From positions 421,478 to 485,477 of the forward strand of contig NZ_JBAHWA010000002.1 in NCBI RefSeq assembly GCF_036697405.1: 64,000 nt of DNA, in the 5' to 3' direction. Origin of the DNA: Lysobacter sp036697405. GTDB lineage: Bacteria; Pseudomonadota; Gammaproteobacteria; Xanthomonadales; Xanthomonadaceae. Each line of letters begins with the position of its first letter. The first letter of the stretch is position 1. Shown here in pieces: positions 8,617-16,383 of the stretch. The notes beneath the pieces are model-generated. The model was not told the DNA's origin. It saw only the letters and a program-made list of their open reading frames with translations, and did no database searches. Position numbers and translations under genes: made by a program.

Positions 8617-10578
8617 TTAGCGCTGGGGCGCGGCCAGCATCTGGCGTATCGCGGCGAGTTCGGATTGGCCGAGACTGTCGTAAGGCTTCATGCGCCGTTC
8701 GAGCTCGGCGAGTACTCGCAGTGCGCCGTCGGTGGCGCCGCGCGCGGCCAGGATCTTGGCCAGCAGCGCGCCCGTCGGCAGGTCGCCGCTGGCGGCCCAG
8801 GCGATCTCGGCCTGGGTCTGGGCGGCGGCCAGGTCGCCGACGCTGGCGTAGACCTCGGCCGCGAGCAGGCGGGTCAGCCACTTCGGCCGCGACGACTCCG
8901 GCTGAGTCGGCGTGGCCGCCAGCGTGCGCACCACCGTGTCGGCGAATTCGCGCGCTTCGAAGCCGCAACCGCGCGCGGCGTTGAAACGGCCCAGCAGCCG
9001 CAGCGCCTGGATCTCGAAGACGGTGGAACTGGGCGGCGCCTGGGCGGCGATCGCGTCGAGCGCCGCGCGATCGGCGGGCAGGCCGGCGCGGCAGCGCGCG
9101 GTGATCAGGTTGATGCGGCCCAGCCGGCGCCGGCGCGGGTCCGGGCTCGCGGCCAGCGACTCCATCAGCGCGATGTTGCCGCGCAGATCGCCGCGCGCGA
9201 GCAGTACGCCGCTGAGGTCGTAGAGCGCGCGCAGCGAATGCGGATGCTCGCGCACGCCTTCGGTCGCGATCGTGTCCATGCGCTGCCAGACCGACACGCG
9301 CGAGGACGTGATCGTCGCCAAGGCCGCGATCGCCAGCGCCGCCGCGCCCAGCAGTTGCAGCCGATAGCCCGGCCGCGAGCGCAGGCGCTGCGGCAACAGC
9401 GCGGTGAGCCCCACCAGCGCCAGCGCCACGCCGACCAGGGGCAGATAGTTGCGGTGCTCGTAGTACAACTCGACCGGCAAGAAGCTCGACTCCACCGCAT
9501 GCGCGGCGAGAAAGAAGAACCAGCCCAGGCAGGCGCTGGGCGCCGAGGCCCGCCAGAACCAGGCCGCGACGCTGATCGCGATCAGGGCGACGATCGAGCT
9601 GAGCGTGGAGATCGGCGAGAGCAGGCCGGTCGAGGCGGCGAAGTCGTCCGTGTACAGGCCCAGCGCCGGCCCGTATGGCAGCGCGATATGGCCGAGGTAG
9701 GCCATCAGCGCGCGCGGTTCGCTCATCAGCCGCTGCGCCAGGCTGAAGTCCCATTCCGAATAGCCGCCGAGCAGCAACTGCGGCGCGAACGCCAGCGAGG
9801 CCAGCGCGACCAGCGCCGGCGCGAACAGGAACAGGCCGAAGAACGCCTGCACGGGGCGCGCCGCGGCGCCGTCGCGCTTGAAGCAGGTCCACTCGATCGC
9901 CGCGCAGATCAGCGGCGCCACCGCCGCGTTCTGCTTGCTGAGCAGGCCCAGCAGCACCAGTAGCGGGAAGGTCAGGAACAGCTTCGAGCGCGCGGGCCGC
10001 AGTTGGCCCGCGGCGATTTCCTGGCGCGCGACCAGGTAGACCAGCACCGCCGCCAGCACCAGCAAGGTGCTCAGCTGCGCCATGCGTTGCACCGAATACA
10101 GCACGGTGCTGACTTGCAGCGGGTGCAGCAGCCACAGGCCGCTGGCGATCGTCGCCAGCAGCGGCGCCTGCGCGCTCAGGCGCGGATCCAACGCCAGCAG
10201 GCGGCGCAGCAGTTGCCATACCAACAGGCCGCACAGCAGGTGGACGACGAGGTTGCCGAGCTTGAACGAGAACGGCTCGAATCCGCCCAGGGTGGAGGTC
10301 AGGGCGAAGCTGGCCATCGCGACCGGCCGCCCCGCCAGCGGCGAACCGCGGCCGAGCACCGCCTCGGCGAAGCTTGCCTGGCCGGCCAGCCAACGCTGGA
10401 TCACCGGGAAGGTAACGCCGTCGTCGAGCAGGAAGGGGCCGCTCAATCCGCGCCAGTAGATAGCTGCCGCGGCCAGCACCAGCAGGGTCAGACCGATCGC
10501 GGCCAGGCGCGCGTAAGCGACATCGGTCGGTGCCGGGACGGCGGAAGCGGGCGGTGCGGAGGAAGCGTCGAATCGCAT
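8617..10578 (-). CDS. GT-C-like polytopic membrane protein with TPR-like tail, paralogue 2
   Basis: 653 residues from the ATG at 10578 (a GTG at 10590 adds four). It has the same architecture and motifs as its neighbours: YWRGLSGPFLLDDGVTF after the first span, RPVAMASF, STVLYSVQRMAQLS, SKQNAAVAP, GGYSEWDF and YYEHRNYLPL, then a soluble helical tail of about 200 residues. The three copies are clearly related but differ throughout, especially in the tail and in the loop after the acidic motif, so this is an old duplication. The gene follows pilA copy 1 on the same strand after about 200 bases, and a GC-rich hairpin without a T-run lies in that gap. A pilin-modifying role is inferred from position and fold; the sugar and target residue are unknown. 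Confidence 0.72.
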   Translation of the reverse strand: MRFDASSAPPASAVPAPTDVAYARLAAIGLTLLVLAAAAIYWRGLSGPFLLDDGVTFPVIQRWLAGQASFAEAVLGRGSPLAGRPVAMASFALTSTLGGFEPFSFKLGNLVVHLLCGLLVWQLLRRLLALDPRLSAQAPLLATIASGLWLLHPLQVSTVLYSVQRMAQLSTLLVLAAVLVYLVARQEIAAGQLRPARSKLFLTFPLLVLLGLLSKQNAAVAPLICAAIEWTCFKRDGAAARPVQAFFGLFLFAPALVALASLAFAPQLLLGGYSEWDFSLAQRLMSEPRALMAYLGHIALPYGPALGLYTDDFAASTGLLSPISTLSSIVALIAISVAAWFWRASAPSACLGWFFFLAAHAVESSFLPVELYYEHRNYLPLVGVALALVGLTALLPQRLRSRPGYRLQLLGAAALAIAALATITSSRVSVWQRMDTIATEGVREHPHSLRALYDLSGVLLARGDLRGNIALMESLAASPDPRRRRLGRINLITARCRAGLPADRAALDAIAAQAPPSSTVFEIQALRLLGRFNAARGCGFEAREFADTVVRTLAATPTQPESSRPKWLTRLLAAEVYASVGDLAAAQTQAEIAWAASGDLPTGALLAKILAARGATDGALRVLAELERRMKPYDSLGQSELAAIRQMLAAPQR

Positions 10579-10732
10579 GATCGGCGGCACCGAGGTAGCC
10601 GACCCGCCGCCGCAAGGCGCGTAGTGGGCGTGGTGTGGACGGGGTTCGTGTAGCGGCGAGGCGATCCTGCGTCATCGCCTTTCGCGCTGTCCAGCGTCGG
10701 GCCGCGAATGCGCAAACCCGGCCTCAAACGCG

Positions 10733-10759
10733 CCGACGGCCGCATTGCGCGGCCGTCGG
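10733..10759 (-). terminator. Strong hairpin without T-tract between pilA copy 1 and GT-C paralogue 2
   Basis: Perfect 11-base arms CCGACGGCCGC and GCGGCCGTCGG enclose a five-base loop just after the pilin stop codon. There is no T-run after it on the minus strand, so it may attenuate or protect the abundant pilin mRNA and let some transcription reach the GT-C gene. Function inferred. Confidence 0.5.
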
Positions 10760-10784
10760 GTGCTGCCGATGCTGGAGCGAGCTC

Positions 10785-11213
10785 TTAGCCGCGGCACTCG
10801 GCCGGCAGCTGCGAGTCGTTGTCCTGACCGCTGGCGGTGCAGGTCCACTCGATGCGGCCGCTGTTCTGGGTGCTTTCCGGATCCAGTTCGAAGGTGGTGA
10901 CCGGGCCGCCAGTGCTGCGCGTCACCGAACGCACGGTGCCGCCGGGCTGGACCACCACCGAAGCACAGTAATCACTGCCGGTGAAGGTGAAGCCGGTGCT
11001 GGTCGCGGTGATGTTGTCCAAGCCTTCGGCGGAGTGCGCGGTTTCGGACACCGCGAGCTTAGCGGCCGCGGAAATGTGCAGGCACTCGGCATTCTTGGTG
11101 CGGATCGAATAGTCCTGGTAGGCCGGCAGCGCGATGGCGATCAGAATGCCCAGGATGGCGATCACGATCATGAGTTCGATGAGGGTGAAGCCCTCGGCGT
11201 GACGCTTGTTCAT
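10785..11213 (-). CDS. pilA: Type IV major pilin, copy 1
   Basis: A 142-residue type IVa prepilin. The leader MNKRHAEG is cleaved by PilD before FTLIELMIVIAILGILIAIA, the N-terminal helix that anchors and polymerises the pilin, with the conserved Glu at mature position 5. The globular part has four Cys (in AECLH, DYCAS, EWTC and PAEC), the last two framing the C-terminal end, which reads DSQLPAECRG. It differs from the other two pilins after the helix. A good GGAGAGGG ribosome site precedes the ATG, and a sigma-54 element is at 11302-11318. The gene is followed by GT-C paralogue 2. Confidence 0.95.
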   Translation of the reverse strand: MNKRHAEGFTLIELMIVIAILGILIAIALPAYQDYSIRTKNAECLHISAAAKLAVSETAHSAEGLDNITATSTGFTFTGSDYCASVVVQPGGTVRSVTRSTGGPVTTFELDPESTQNSGRIEWTCTASGQDNDSQLPAECRG

Positions 11214-11301
11214 GGACCCTCTCCAGTGAGCTCGATTCGGGTCGGCACCGTCGGAGTTGCGTTCCGCAGCGGCATCGATCCCCCCCCTGAATCAGTACTT
11301 G

Positions 11302-11318
11302 AGCAAGGAGCATGCCAA
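11302..11318 (-). promoter_or_regulatory. Sigma-54 (-24/-12) promoter of pilA copy 1
   Basis: On the minus strand the sequence reads TTGGCATGCTCCTTGCT, with GG and GC ten bases apart and a near-consensus TTGC at -12. It lies about 90 bases upstream of the start codon. Upstream on the same strand are two TTGTGACG direct repeats (11328-11335 and 11345-11352) that could be activator sites, for which PilR is the obvious candidate. Confidence 0.8.
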
Positions 11319-11478
11319 GTCCGCGCTTGTGACGGCGGTCATATTTGTGACGCCATTCAGCTCGCTGCCCCAGGCTGCCGTCGGGATCGCAGCGCCTGCA
11401 GCGTCGGCATATGACGCTGCCTGGCAACTTCCTGCGGCCGCTCGTCGCGGACGAACGGAAAGCGGCCGCGGCGCGTGC

Positions 11479-13413
11479 CTATGGGGCCGGGCCGGCAGCG
11501 GTTTCGGTCGCGCTTCGCGCCGCGCTGCGGCGACGCCGGTCGTCTATCGCCTTGCGCAGTTCGCGCAGGTATTTCTGGCCGATCCCATCGTAGGGCCGGG
11601 TCTGCGCCTTCAGGCTGGCATAGGTGCGTTCGGCCTCCGCCAGCTTGCCGTTCTGCACGTATAGACGGACCAGCATTTCGCCGACCGCGAAATCGGCGCC
11701 CGGCTGCCAGGCCAGCGCGGCCTGAGTCTCGGCTTGCTGCCATCGACGCGCGCGCGCATAGAACTCGGCCGCGATCGCCCGGGTCACCCACTTGGAACGC
11801 AGGTGCTCGGGCTGCGCGTGGGCGGCGTCGAGCAACTTTTCGGTGGTCTGCGCCATGTCCAGCAGACTGACCTCGCCGCAGCCCTTGCCGGCGATCTTCG
11901 CCATCTGCATCAGCGTTTGCGACTCGAAGATCGTCAGCTGCGGCTGCGCGTCGGAGAGAGCGCGTTGGAGCAGGGCGCGATCGGCCTTGCCGTCGCGCAG
12001 GCACTGGGTGGTGATCAGGTTGAGGTTGGCCATCAGACGGTTGCGCGGCGTCGGGCTCTTGGCCAGCTGCGTCAACAGACGTTCGCTTTCGTCGTACTTG
12101 CCGCCCAGCAAGGCCAGGGTCGACAGGTCCAGATGGGCGCGCATCGAATCCGGATGGAACTTCAGCGCTTGCATCACGATGGTGTCGTAATGGCGCCAGA
12201 CCAGGGCGCGGCCGAGCGTGGCGAAGGCCAGCACCGCGGCCAGGCCGGCGACCGCGAGCAGGGCCAGCCGATTCGGGCCGGGTGCCGGTTCGGCGCGACG
12301 CGGCGCCAGTGCGCCCAGGCCCGCGACCGCCAGCAGGATGCCGATCGAGGGCAGGTAGTTGCGATGCTCGTAGTACATCTCGATCGGCAGGAAGCTCGAC
12401 TCCACGCCATGCGCGACCAGGAAGAAGAACCAGCCGGCGAACAGGCTGGGCGCGCGCTTGCGCAGCGCGATCGCGGCCAGGCTGATCGCGGCCAGCAGCA
12501 ACAGCGCCAGCAGCGTCGAAGGCGGCGACAGCAGGCCGGTCGAAGTCGCGAAGTCGTCGGTGTACAGGCCCATGCGCGGCGCATACGGCAGCAGCAGGGT
12601 GCCGAGATAGTCGGCCAAGACGCGGGCCTGGGTCAGCAGGCGCTCGGCCAGGCTGAAATCCCACTCGGCGTAGCCGTCGAGCAGACGCTCCGGCGCGAGG
12701 GTCAGCAGGGCGACGGCACCGGCCATGGGCAGGACCAGGAACAGGCCGAAGAACGCGAGCACGGGCTTGGGGCGCGGGCGGCCGAAGTAGGCCAGTTCCA
12801 ACACCAGACACAAAGCGGGTGCGACCGCGCCGTTCTGCTTGCTGAGCAGCGCGGTCAGCATCAGCAACGGGCACAGCAGGAACAGCCATGCGATCGCGGC
12901 GCGGCCGCGGCCGTCGGCTAGCTGCCGACGCGCATGCAGATAGGCCCACAGCGAAGCGAGCACGAACAGCGTGCTGAGCTGGGCCATGCGTTGCACCGCA
13001 TAGAGCACGGTGCTGGCGTGCAGCGGGTGCAGCAGCCACAGCGCGGCCAGCAGCCCGGCGATCAGGTCGGCGTGCGGGGCCAGGCGTCCGTCGCGGGCGA
13101 GCGCGCGGCGCAGCACCTGCCAGCCGAACAGGCCGCAGATCAGGTGGACGATGAGATTGCCCAGCTTGTAGGAGAACGGCGTGTCGCCGCCCAGCCAGCC
13201 GCTGAGCATGAAGCTGAGCATCGAGACCGGCCGTGCGTACAGCCAGGAGGCGTTACCCGGCACCACTTCCTGCCAGGAGGCCTTGCCGGCCAGCCAGCCG
13301 TGCAGGGCGCCGAAGGCCGCGTTGTCATCTAGCACGAAGGGGCCGGTCAGGCCGGGCCAGTAGATCGCGGTGGTGACCAGCATGGCGGCGAATAGCAGCA
13401 AACGAACGCGCAT
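11479..13413 (-). CDS. GT-C-like polytopic membrane protein with TPR-like tail, paralogue 3
   Basis: 644 residues; the ATG at 13413 is preceded by AGAAAGG, a fair ribosome binding site, and begins the first membrane span directly. It has the family motifs YWPGLTGPFVLDDNAAF, RPVSMLSF, STVLYAVQRMAQLS, SKQNGAVAP, GGYAEWDF and YYEHRNYLPS, about a dozen membrane spans and a C-terminal helical repeat region. It is closest in these motifs to paralogue 1 and has the same length. It lies between pilA copy 2 (upstream, separated by a terminator) and pilA copy 1 (downstream). As with its paralogues, a lipid-linked-sugar-dependent pilin glycosyltransferase is the best guess, by fold and position only. 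Confidence 0.72.
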   Translation of the reverse strand: MRVRLLLFAAMLVTTAIYWPGLTGPFVLDDNAAFGALHGWLAGKASWQEVVPGNASWLYARPVSMLSFMLSGWLGGDTPFSYKLGNLIVHLICGLFGWQVLRRALARDGRLAPHADLIAGLLAALWLLHPLHASTVLYAVQRMAQLSTLFVLASLWAYLHARRQLADGRGRAAIAWLFLLCPLLMLTALLSKQNGAVAPALCLVLELAYFGRPRPKPVLAFFGLFLVLPMAGAVALLTLAPERLLDGYAEWDFSLAERLLTQARVLADYLGTLLLPYAPRMGLYTDDFATSTGLLSPPSTLLALLLLAAISLAAIALRKRAPSLFAGWFFFLVAHGVESSFLPIEMYYEHRNYLPSIGILLAVAGLGALAPRRAEPAPGPNRLALLAVAGLAAVLAFATLGRALVWRHYDTIVMQALKFHPDSMRAHLDLSTLALLGGKYDESERLLTQLAKSPTPRNRLMANLNLITTQCLRDGKADRALLQRALSDAQPQLTIFESQTLMQMAKIAGKGCGEVSLLDMAQTTEKLLDAAHAQPEHLRSKWVTRAIAAEFYARARRWQQAETQAALAWQPGADFAVGEMLVRLYVQNGKLAEAERTYASLKAQTRPYDGIGQKYLRELRKAIDDRRRRSAARSATETAAGPAP

Positions 13414-13484
13414 GCGAGGCCGGCCTTTCTTATGGGTTGCTGAGGCTAACGGCGTCGGCCAGCGAAGCGCAATGGCGAGGCTCG

Positions 13485-13517
13485 AAAAAAAAAGCCCCGG
13501 CGAACCGGGGCTTTGAT
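13485..13517 (-). terminator. Rho-independent terminator of pilA copy 2
   Basis: GCCCCGG and CCGGGGC arms with a CGAA (or TTCG on the other strand) loop are followed on the minus strand by nine T residues. It separates the pilin from the downstream GT-C gene. The same stem and loop occur after pilA copy 3. Confidence 0.92.
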
Positions 13518-13537
13518 TTGAATCGTAGAGCTCAGAC

Positions 13538-13963
13538 TTACGGGATGCGGCACTCGGCCGGAACCTGCGAGTCCGGAGCGGTCGAGCGGCAGGTCCACTC
13601 GATGCGGCCCGACCCAGCGGCCATGGCCGGGGTCAGGGTGTGCACGGCGTCGGCGGCGGCGCCGGTCGAGCGGGTGGTCATGCCGATCACACCGTTGGCA
13701 CCGACTTCGACACGGTTGCAGTAGTCGCTGGGCAGGAACGAGTAGCCGGTGTTGGTGGTGGTGACCAGACCCAGCGAACCACGGTCCTGAGCGGTCTCGG
13801 ACACGGCCAGCTTGGCGGCGGCGGCGACGTTCAGGCACTCGGTGTTCTTGGTGCGGATGGTGTAGTCCTGGTACGCCGGCAGAGCGATGGCGATCAGGAT
13901 GCCCAGGATCGCGATGACGATCATCAGTTCGATCAGGGTGAAGCCTTGCTGGTTGTTCTTCAT
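13538..13963 (-). CDS. pilA: Type IV major pilin, copy 2
   Basis: A 141-residue prepilin with leader MKNNQQG, then FTLIELMIVIAILGILIAIA as the hydrophobic helix and four Cys in the globular domain; the C terminus is SQVPAECRIP. Codons for about the first 60 residues are identical at DNA level to copy 3 (13775-13948 against 14557-14730), whereas the outer half of the globular domain differs. AGGGGAA precedes the ATG. It has its own sigma-54 element and a strong terminator, so it is probably a monocistronic, highly expressed gene like major pilins elsewhere. Confidence 0.96.
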   Translation of the reverse strand: MKNNQQGFTLIELMIVIAILGILIAIALPAYQDYTIRTKNTECLNVAAAAKLAVSETAQDRGSLGLVTTTNTGYSFLPSDYCNRVEVGANGVIGMTTRSTGAAADAVHTLTPAMAAGSGRIEWTCRSTAPDSQVPAECRIP

Positions 13964-14063
13964 TGGTGTTTCCCCTAGGAGTGGTGAACTTCACGTGCCT
14001 GCTGGCCCGGCTTGGCGGTCCGTCGGCTTGCCGTGCGTTACTGCACGTGCGGTGAAAGCTTAC

Positions 14064-14079
14064 GCACAACCCATGCCAA
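14064..14079 (-). promoter_or_regulatory. Sigma-54 (-24/-12) promoter of pilA copy 2
   Basis: The minus strand reads TTGGCATGGGTTGTGC, with GG and GC spaced by ten bases, about 100 bases upstream of the ATG. The -12 half is TGTGC rather than TTGC, exactly as in copy 3. Upstream on that strand, 14140-14270 is unusually AT-rich for this genome and could hold IHF or PilR sites. Confidence 0.75.
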
Positions 14080-14269
14080 CAAGGACAACTTAAGTCTCTA
14101 AAAGACTGCCTTGCAGGTGCCTACACGTCGAATGAGAGCGCAGTCGCAGTTAATTGGTGAACGACGGCAGGCACGGAGAAGTCACATTGGGGAATATTCT
14201 TCAATCAGGCCAAGATATGGCGATAAATATTATTTCTAATCCTGGTTAGGATTTGCATTTTTTAGAATG

Positions 14270-14300
14270 CAAAAAAAGCCCCGGCGAACCGGGGCTTCCA
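14270..14300 (-). terminator. Rho-independent terminator of pilA copy 3
   Basis: The same GCCCCGG-CGAA-CCGGGGC hairpin as after copy 2, followed on the minus strand by a run of seven T residues. It lies just downstream of the pilin stop codon. Confidence 0.92.
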
Positions 14301-14325
14301 AATGGCAGATCTGGCTAGCGGCTTA

Positions 14326-14745
14326 TTAGCGGCATTCGGCCGGAACCTGCGAGTCCGGTGCGTTGGAGTTGCAGTCCCATTCGATGCGGCCCGAGCCGGC
14401 TGCCATTTCCGGGACGAGCGTGTGGGTCGCATCCGTGGGGGCGCCGGTGCTGCGGGTGACCATGGTGATGCTGCCGCCGTCTTCGACCGTGACCGACTTG
14501 CAGTAGTCGCTCTGAACGAACGAGTAGCCGGTGTTGTCTTCGGTGACCCCGCCCAACGAACCACGGTCCTGAGCGGTCTCGGACACGGCCAGCTTGGCGG
14601 CGGCGGCGACGTTCAGGCACTCGGTGTTCTTGGTGCGGATGGTGTAGTCCTGGTACGCCGGCAGAGCGATGGCGATCAGGATGCCCAGGATCGCGATGAC
14701 GATCATCAGTTCGATCAGGGTGAAGCCTTGTTGATTGTTTTTCAT
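14326..14745 (-). CDS. pilA: Type IV major pilin, copy 3
   Basis: A 139-residue prepilin, leader MKNNQQG, helix FTLIELMIVIAILGILIAIA, four Cys and C terminus SQVPAECR. The ATG at 14745 is chosen because it gives the canonical leader and follows AGGG; the frame stays open 34 codons upstream without a pilin-like sequence. It is nearly identical to copy 2 in the N-terminal half but has a different outer face (for example EDNTGYSFVQSDYCKSV). It is preceded by a sigma-54 element and ends in a terminator. Two exchangeable pilin variants, or hetero-polymeric pili, are possible. Confidence 0.96.
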   Translation of the reverse strand: MKNNQQGFTLIELMIVIAILGILIAIALPAYQDYTIRTKNTECLNVAAAAKLAVSETAQDRGSLGGVTEDNTGYSFVQSDYCKSVTVEDGGSITMVTRSTGAPTDATHTLVPEMAAGSGRIEWDCNSNAPDSQVPAECR

Positions 14746-14841
14746 GGTTTTTTCCCTAGGAGTGGTGTGTGTCACGTGCTTGCCGGCGCGGCCCGGCGAT
14801 CCGTCGTCTGCCGCGCTTGAGGCCCGTGCCCTAGGTGTCAC

Positions 14842-14857
14842 GCACAACTCGTGCCAG
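14842..14857 (-). promoter_or_regulatory. Sigma-54 (-24/-12) promoter of pilA copy 3
   Basis: The minus strand reads CTGGCACGAGTTGTGC; GG and GC are ten bases apart, and TGGCACG fits the -24 consensus fully. It is about 100 bases from the ATG. The remaining gap to the next plus-strand gene (14858-15199) contains an inverted GTGAC/GTCAC pair at 14961-14977 and a 16-base palindrome at 14993-15008; no gene is seen there. Confidence 0.75.
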
Positions 14858-15199
14858 CCTGTTTAGGACCGAAAAATTTCTAAAAAGAAAATTCGGTCAC
14901 AGTTGGAGCCGCTCCCGGAGGCGAGCGAGCTGCCTTTTTTTGTCAGTCGCCGAGGCTGTGGTGACCATTTGCGTCACATCCGTCGCCGAGCCCCGGCGCT
15001 AGCGCCGGCGGCCGACGAGGAGGCGGGCGCCGACGGTGGCCGCGGCGGTGACGGCGGTCGCAGCTCGACGGTCGCCGCATCGCAGGCCGGGGGTGAACTT
15101 GCATACTAGGTGCGCAGCATCGACCCCTGCGCCCGCTACCGCATCGCGGACACGGCACGCGCAGGCGCCGCATCGATGCCCGTACGCCTTGGGGGCCGA

Positions 15200-15580
15200 G
15201 TGATCCGCGAAATCCTGATGATCGTGTTTGTGGCGTGCTCGACCCTGGGCAGCCAGTTGTTGATCAAACGCTCGCTGCTGCAGCTGGCCGTGCGCAGTCC
15301 GGACCTCAAGGGCTTCGACTGGCTGATGGCCGCGGTGCTGTCGCCCGGGGTGCTGTCTGCGGTCGCGATCCAGGGCCTGGGCTTCGTGATCTGGGTGGTG
15401 GTGGTCAGCAAGGTCAAGCTCGGTCTGGCCTTCGCGATCAACGGCGCGTCCTTTTATATATTGATGGCGGTGGTGAGCTGGTGGCTGTACGGCGAACGCC
15501 TGACGCCGGTGCAGTGGGGCGGCATAGTGCTGGTCTCGACCGGCGTGCTGATGCTGTCGTCGATGGGGCAAAGCGCCTGA
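15200..15580 (+). CDS. Small EmrE/ArnE-like four-span membrane protein (candidate lipid-linked sugar flippase)
   Basis: 126 residues from the GTG at 15200, which follows CTTGGGGGCC, a plausible ribosome site; upstream starts (ATG 15176, GTG 15110) are possible. Four hydrophobic helices fill the protein, with a drug/metabolite-transporter pattern that includes the helix start IREILMIVFVACSTLGSQLL, the WVVVVSKVKLGLAFAING stretch and a final WGGIVLVSTGVLML helix. Small members of this superfamily include ArnE/ArnF, which flip undecaprenyl-phosphate sugars. It is followed by two glycosyltransferases and a methyltransferase, so flipping of a polyprenyl-linked sugar is a reasonable inference; a multidrug role is the alternative. 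Confidence 0.7.
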   Translation: MIREILMIVFVACSTLGSQLLIKRSLLQLAVRSPDLKGFDWLMAAVLSPGVLSAVAIQGLGFVIWVVVVSKVKLGLAFAINGASFYILMAVVSWWLYGERLTPVQWGGIVLVSTGVLMLSSMGQSA

Positions 15581-15591
15581 GCCTGGCCGCC

Positions 15592-16383
15592 ATGTCCGAG
15601 CCGCTGCATTCCTTCGTCGTTCCCGCCTACGGGCGTTCGCCGCATCTGCGCGCGTGCCTGGACTCGTTGCGCGCGCAAAGCCTGCCCTCGCGTCTGCACC
15701 TGGCGACCTCCACGCCCTACGAGGGGCTGGTCGAGCTCGCGCACGAATACGGCGCCACGCTCGCGGTGCACTCGCCCAATGCCGGCATCGGGCGCGACTG
15801 GAACCAGGCCCTGGCCCAGGCCGACACGCCCTGGGTCACGGTCGCGCATCAGGACGATATCTACTTGCCCGAGTTCACCCGCCGCACCCTGGATGCGGCC
15901 GCGGCGCACCCGCATGCGGCGCTGCTGTTCACCGGTTACGCCGAGTTGCTGGGCGACAGCGAGACGACGCGCGACGCCACCGCGATGCTGCGGATCAAGC
16001 GGGTGCTGCTGGAGCTGGCGTTCCTGGGGCGCGGCGCGATCGCGCGGCCGGGCGCCAAGCTGCGCGCGCTGCGCTTCGGTTGCCCGATCCCGTGTCCGTC
16101 GGTGACCCTGGCGCGCGGTGCGGCGCCGCTGCATTTCCGCGAAGACCTGCGCGTGAACCTGGATTGGGACGCCTGGGTGCGGCGCGCGCGGGAGCCGGGC
16201 GCGTTCGTGTACATTCGCGAGCAGTTGATGCTGCATCGCATCCATCCCGGCAGCGAGACCAGCGCGGGCGTGCGCGATGGGGTGCGCGCGGCGGAGGACC
16301 AGATGATGTTCGATTCCCTGTGGCCGCGGCCGATCGCACGCACCTTGGCGCGCGCCTACCGTCTGTCCTACCAAAGCGCATGA
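15592..16383 (+). CDS. Family 2 glycosyltransferase
   Basis: A 263-residue cytoplasmic GT-A protein. It opens with SFVVPAYGRSPHLRACLDSL, the typical nucleotide-sugar-binding start of family 2 enzymes, has GIGRDWNQALAQADTPWVTV in the middle and the metal-binding acidic stretch HQDDIYLPEF (about residue 86). A conserved LNxDWDAW-like patch and an H near RIHPGSE complete the active site region. There is no membrane anchor. The start is ATG 15592, eleven bases after the transporter stop, and its own stop overlaps the next start (ATGATGA). Donor and acceptor cannot be read from sequence. Confidence 0.85.
   Translation: MSEPLHSFVVPAYGRSPHLRACLDSLRAQSLPSRLHLATSTPYEGLVELAHEYGATLAVHSPNAGIGRDWNQALAQADTPWVTVAHQDDIYLPEFTRRTLDAAAAHPHAALLFTGYAELLGDSETTRDATAMLRIKRVLLELAFLGRGAIARPGAKLRALRFGCPIPCPSVTLARGAAPLHFREDLRVNLDWDAWVRRAREPGAFVYIREQLMLHRIHPGSETSAGVRDGVRAAEDQMMFDSLWPRPIARTLARAYRLSYQSA

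Noticed and set aside
14961..14977. GTGAC/GTCAC inverted repeat as a CRP/Clp site upstream of the EmrE-like gene
   Set aside because: The half-sites are too far apart for the usual TGTGA-N6-TCACA; kept only as an unassigned palindrome.
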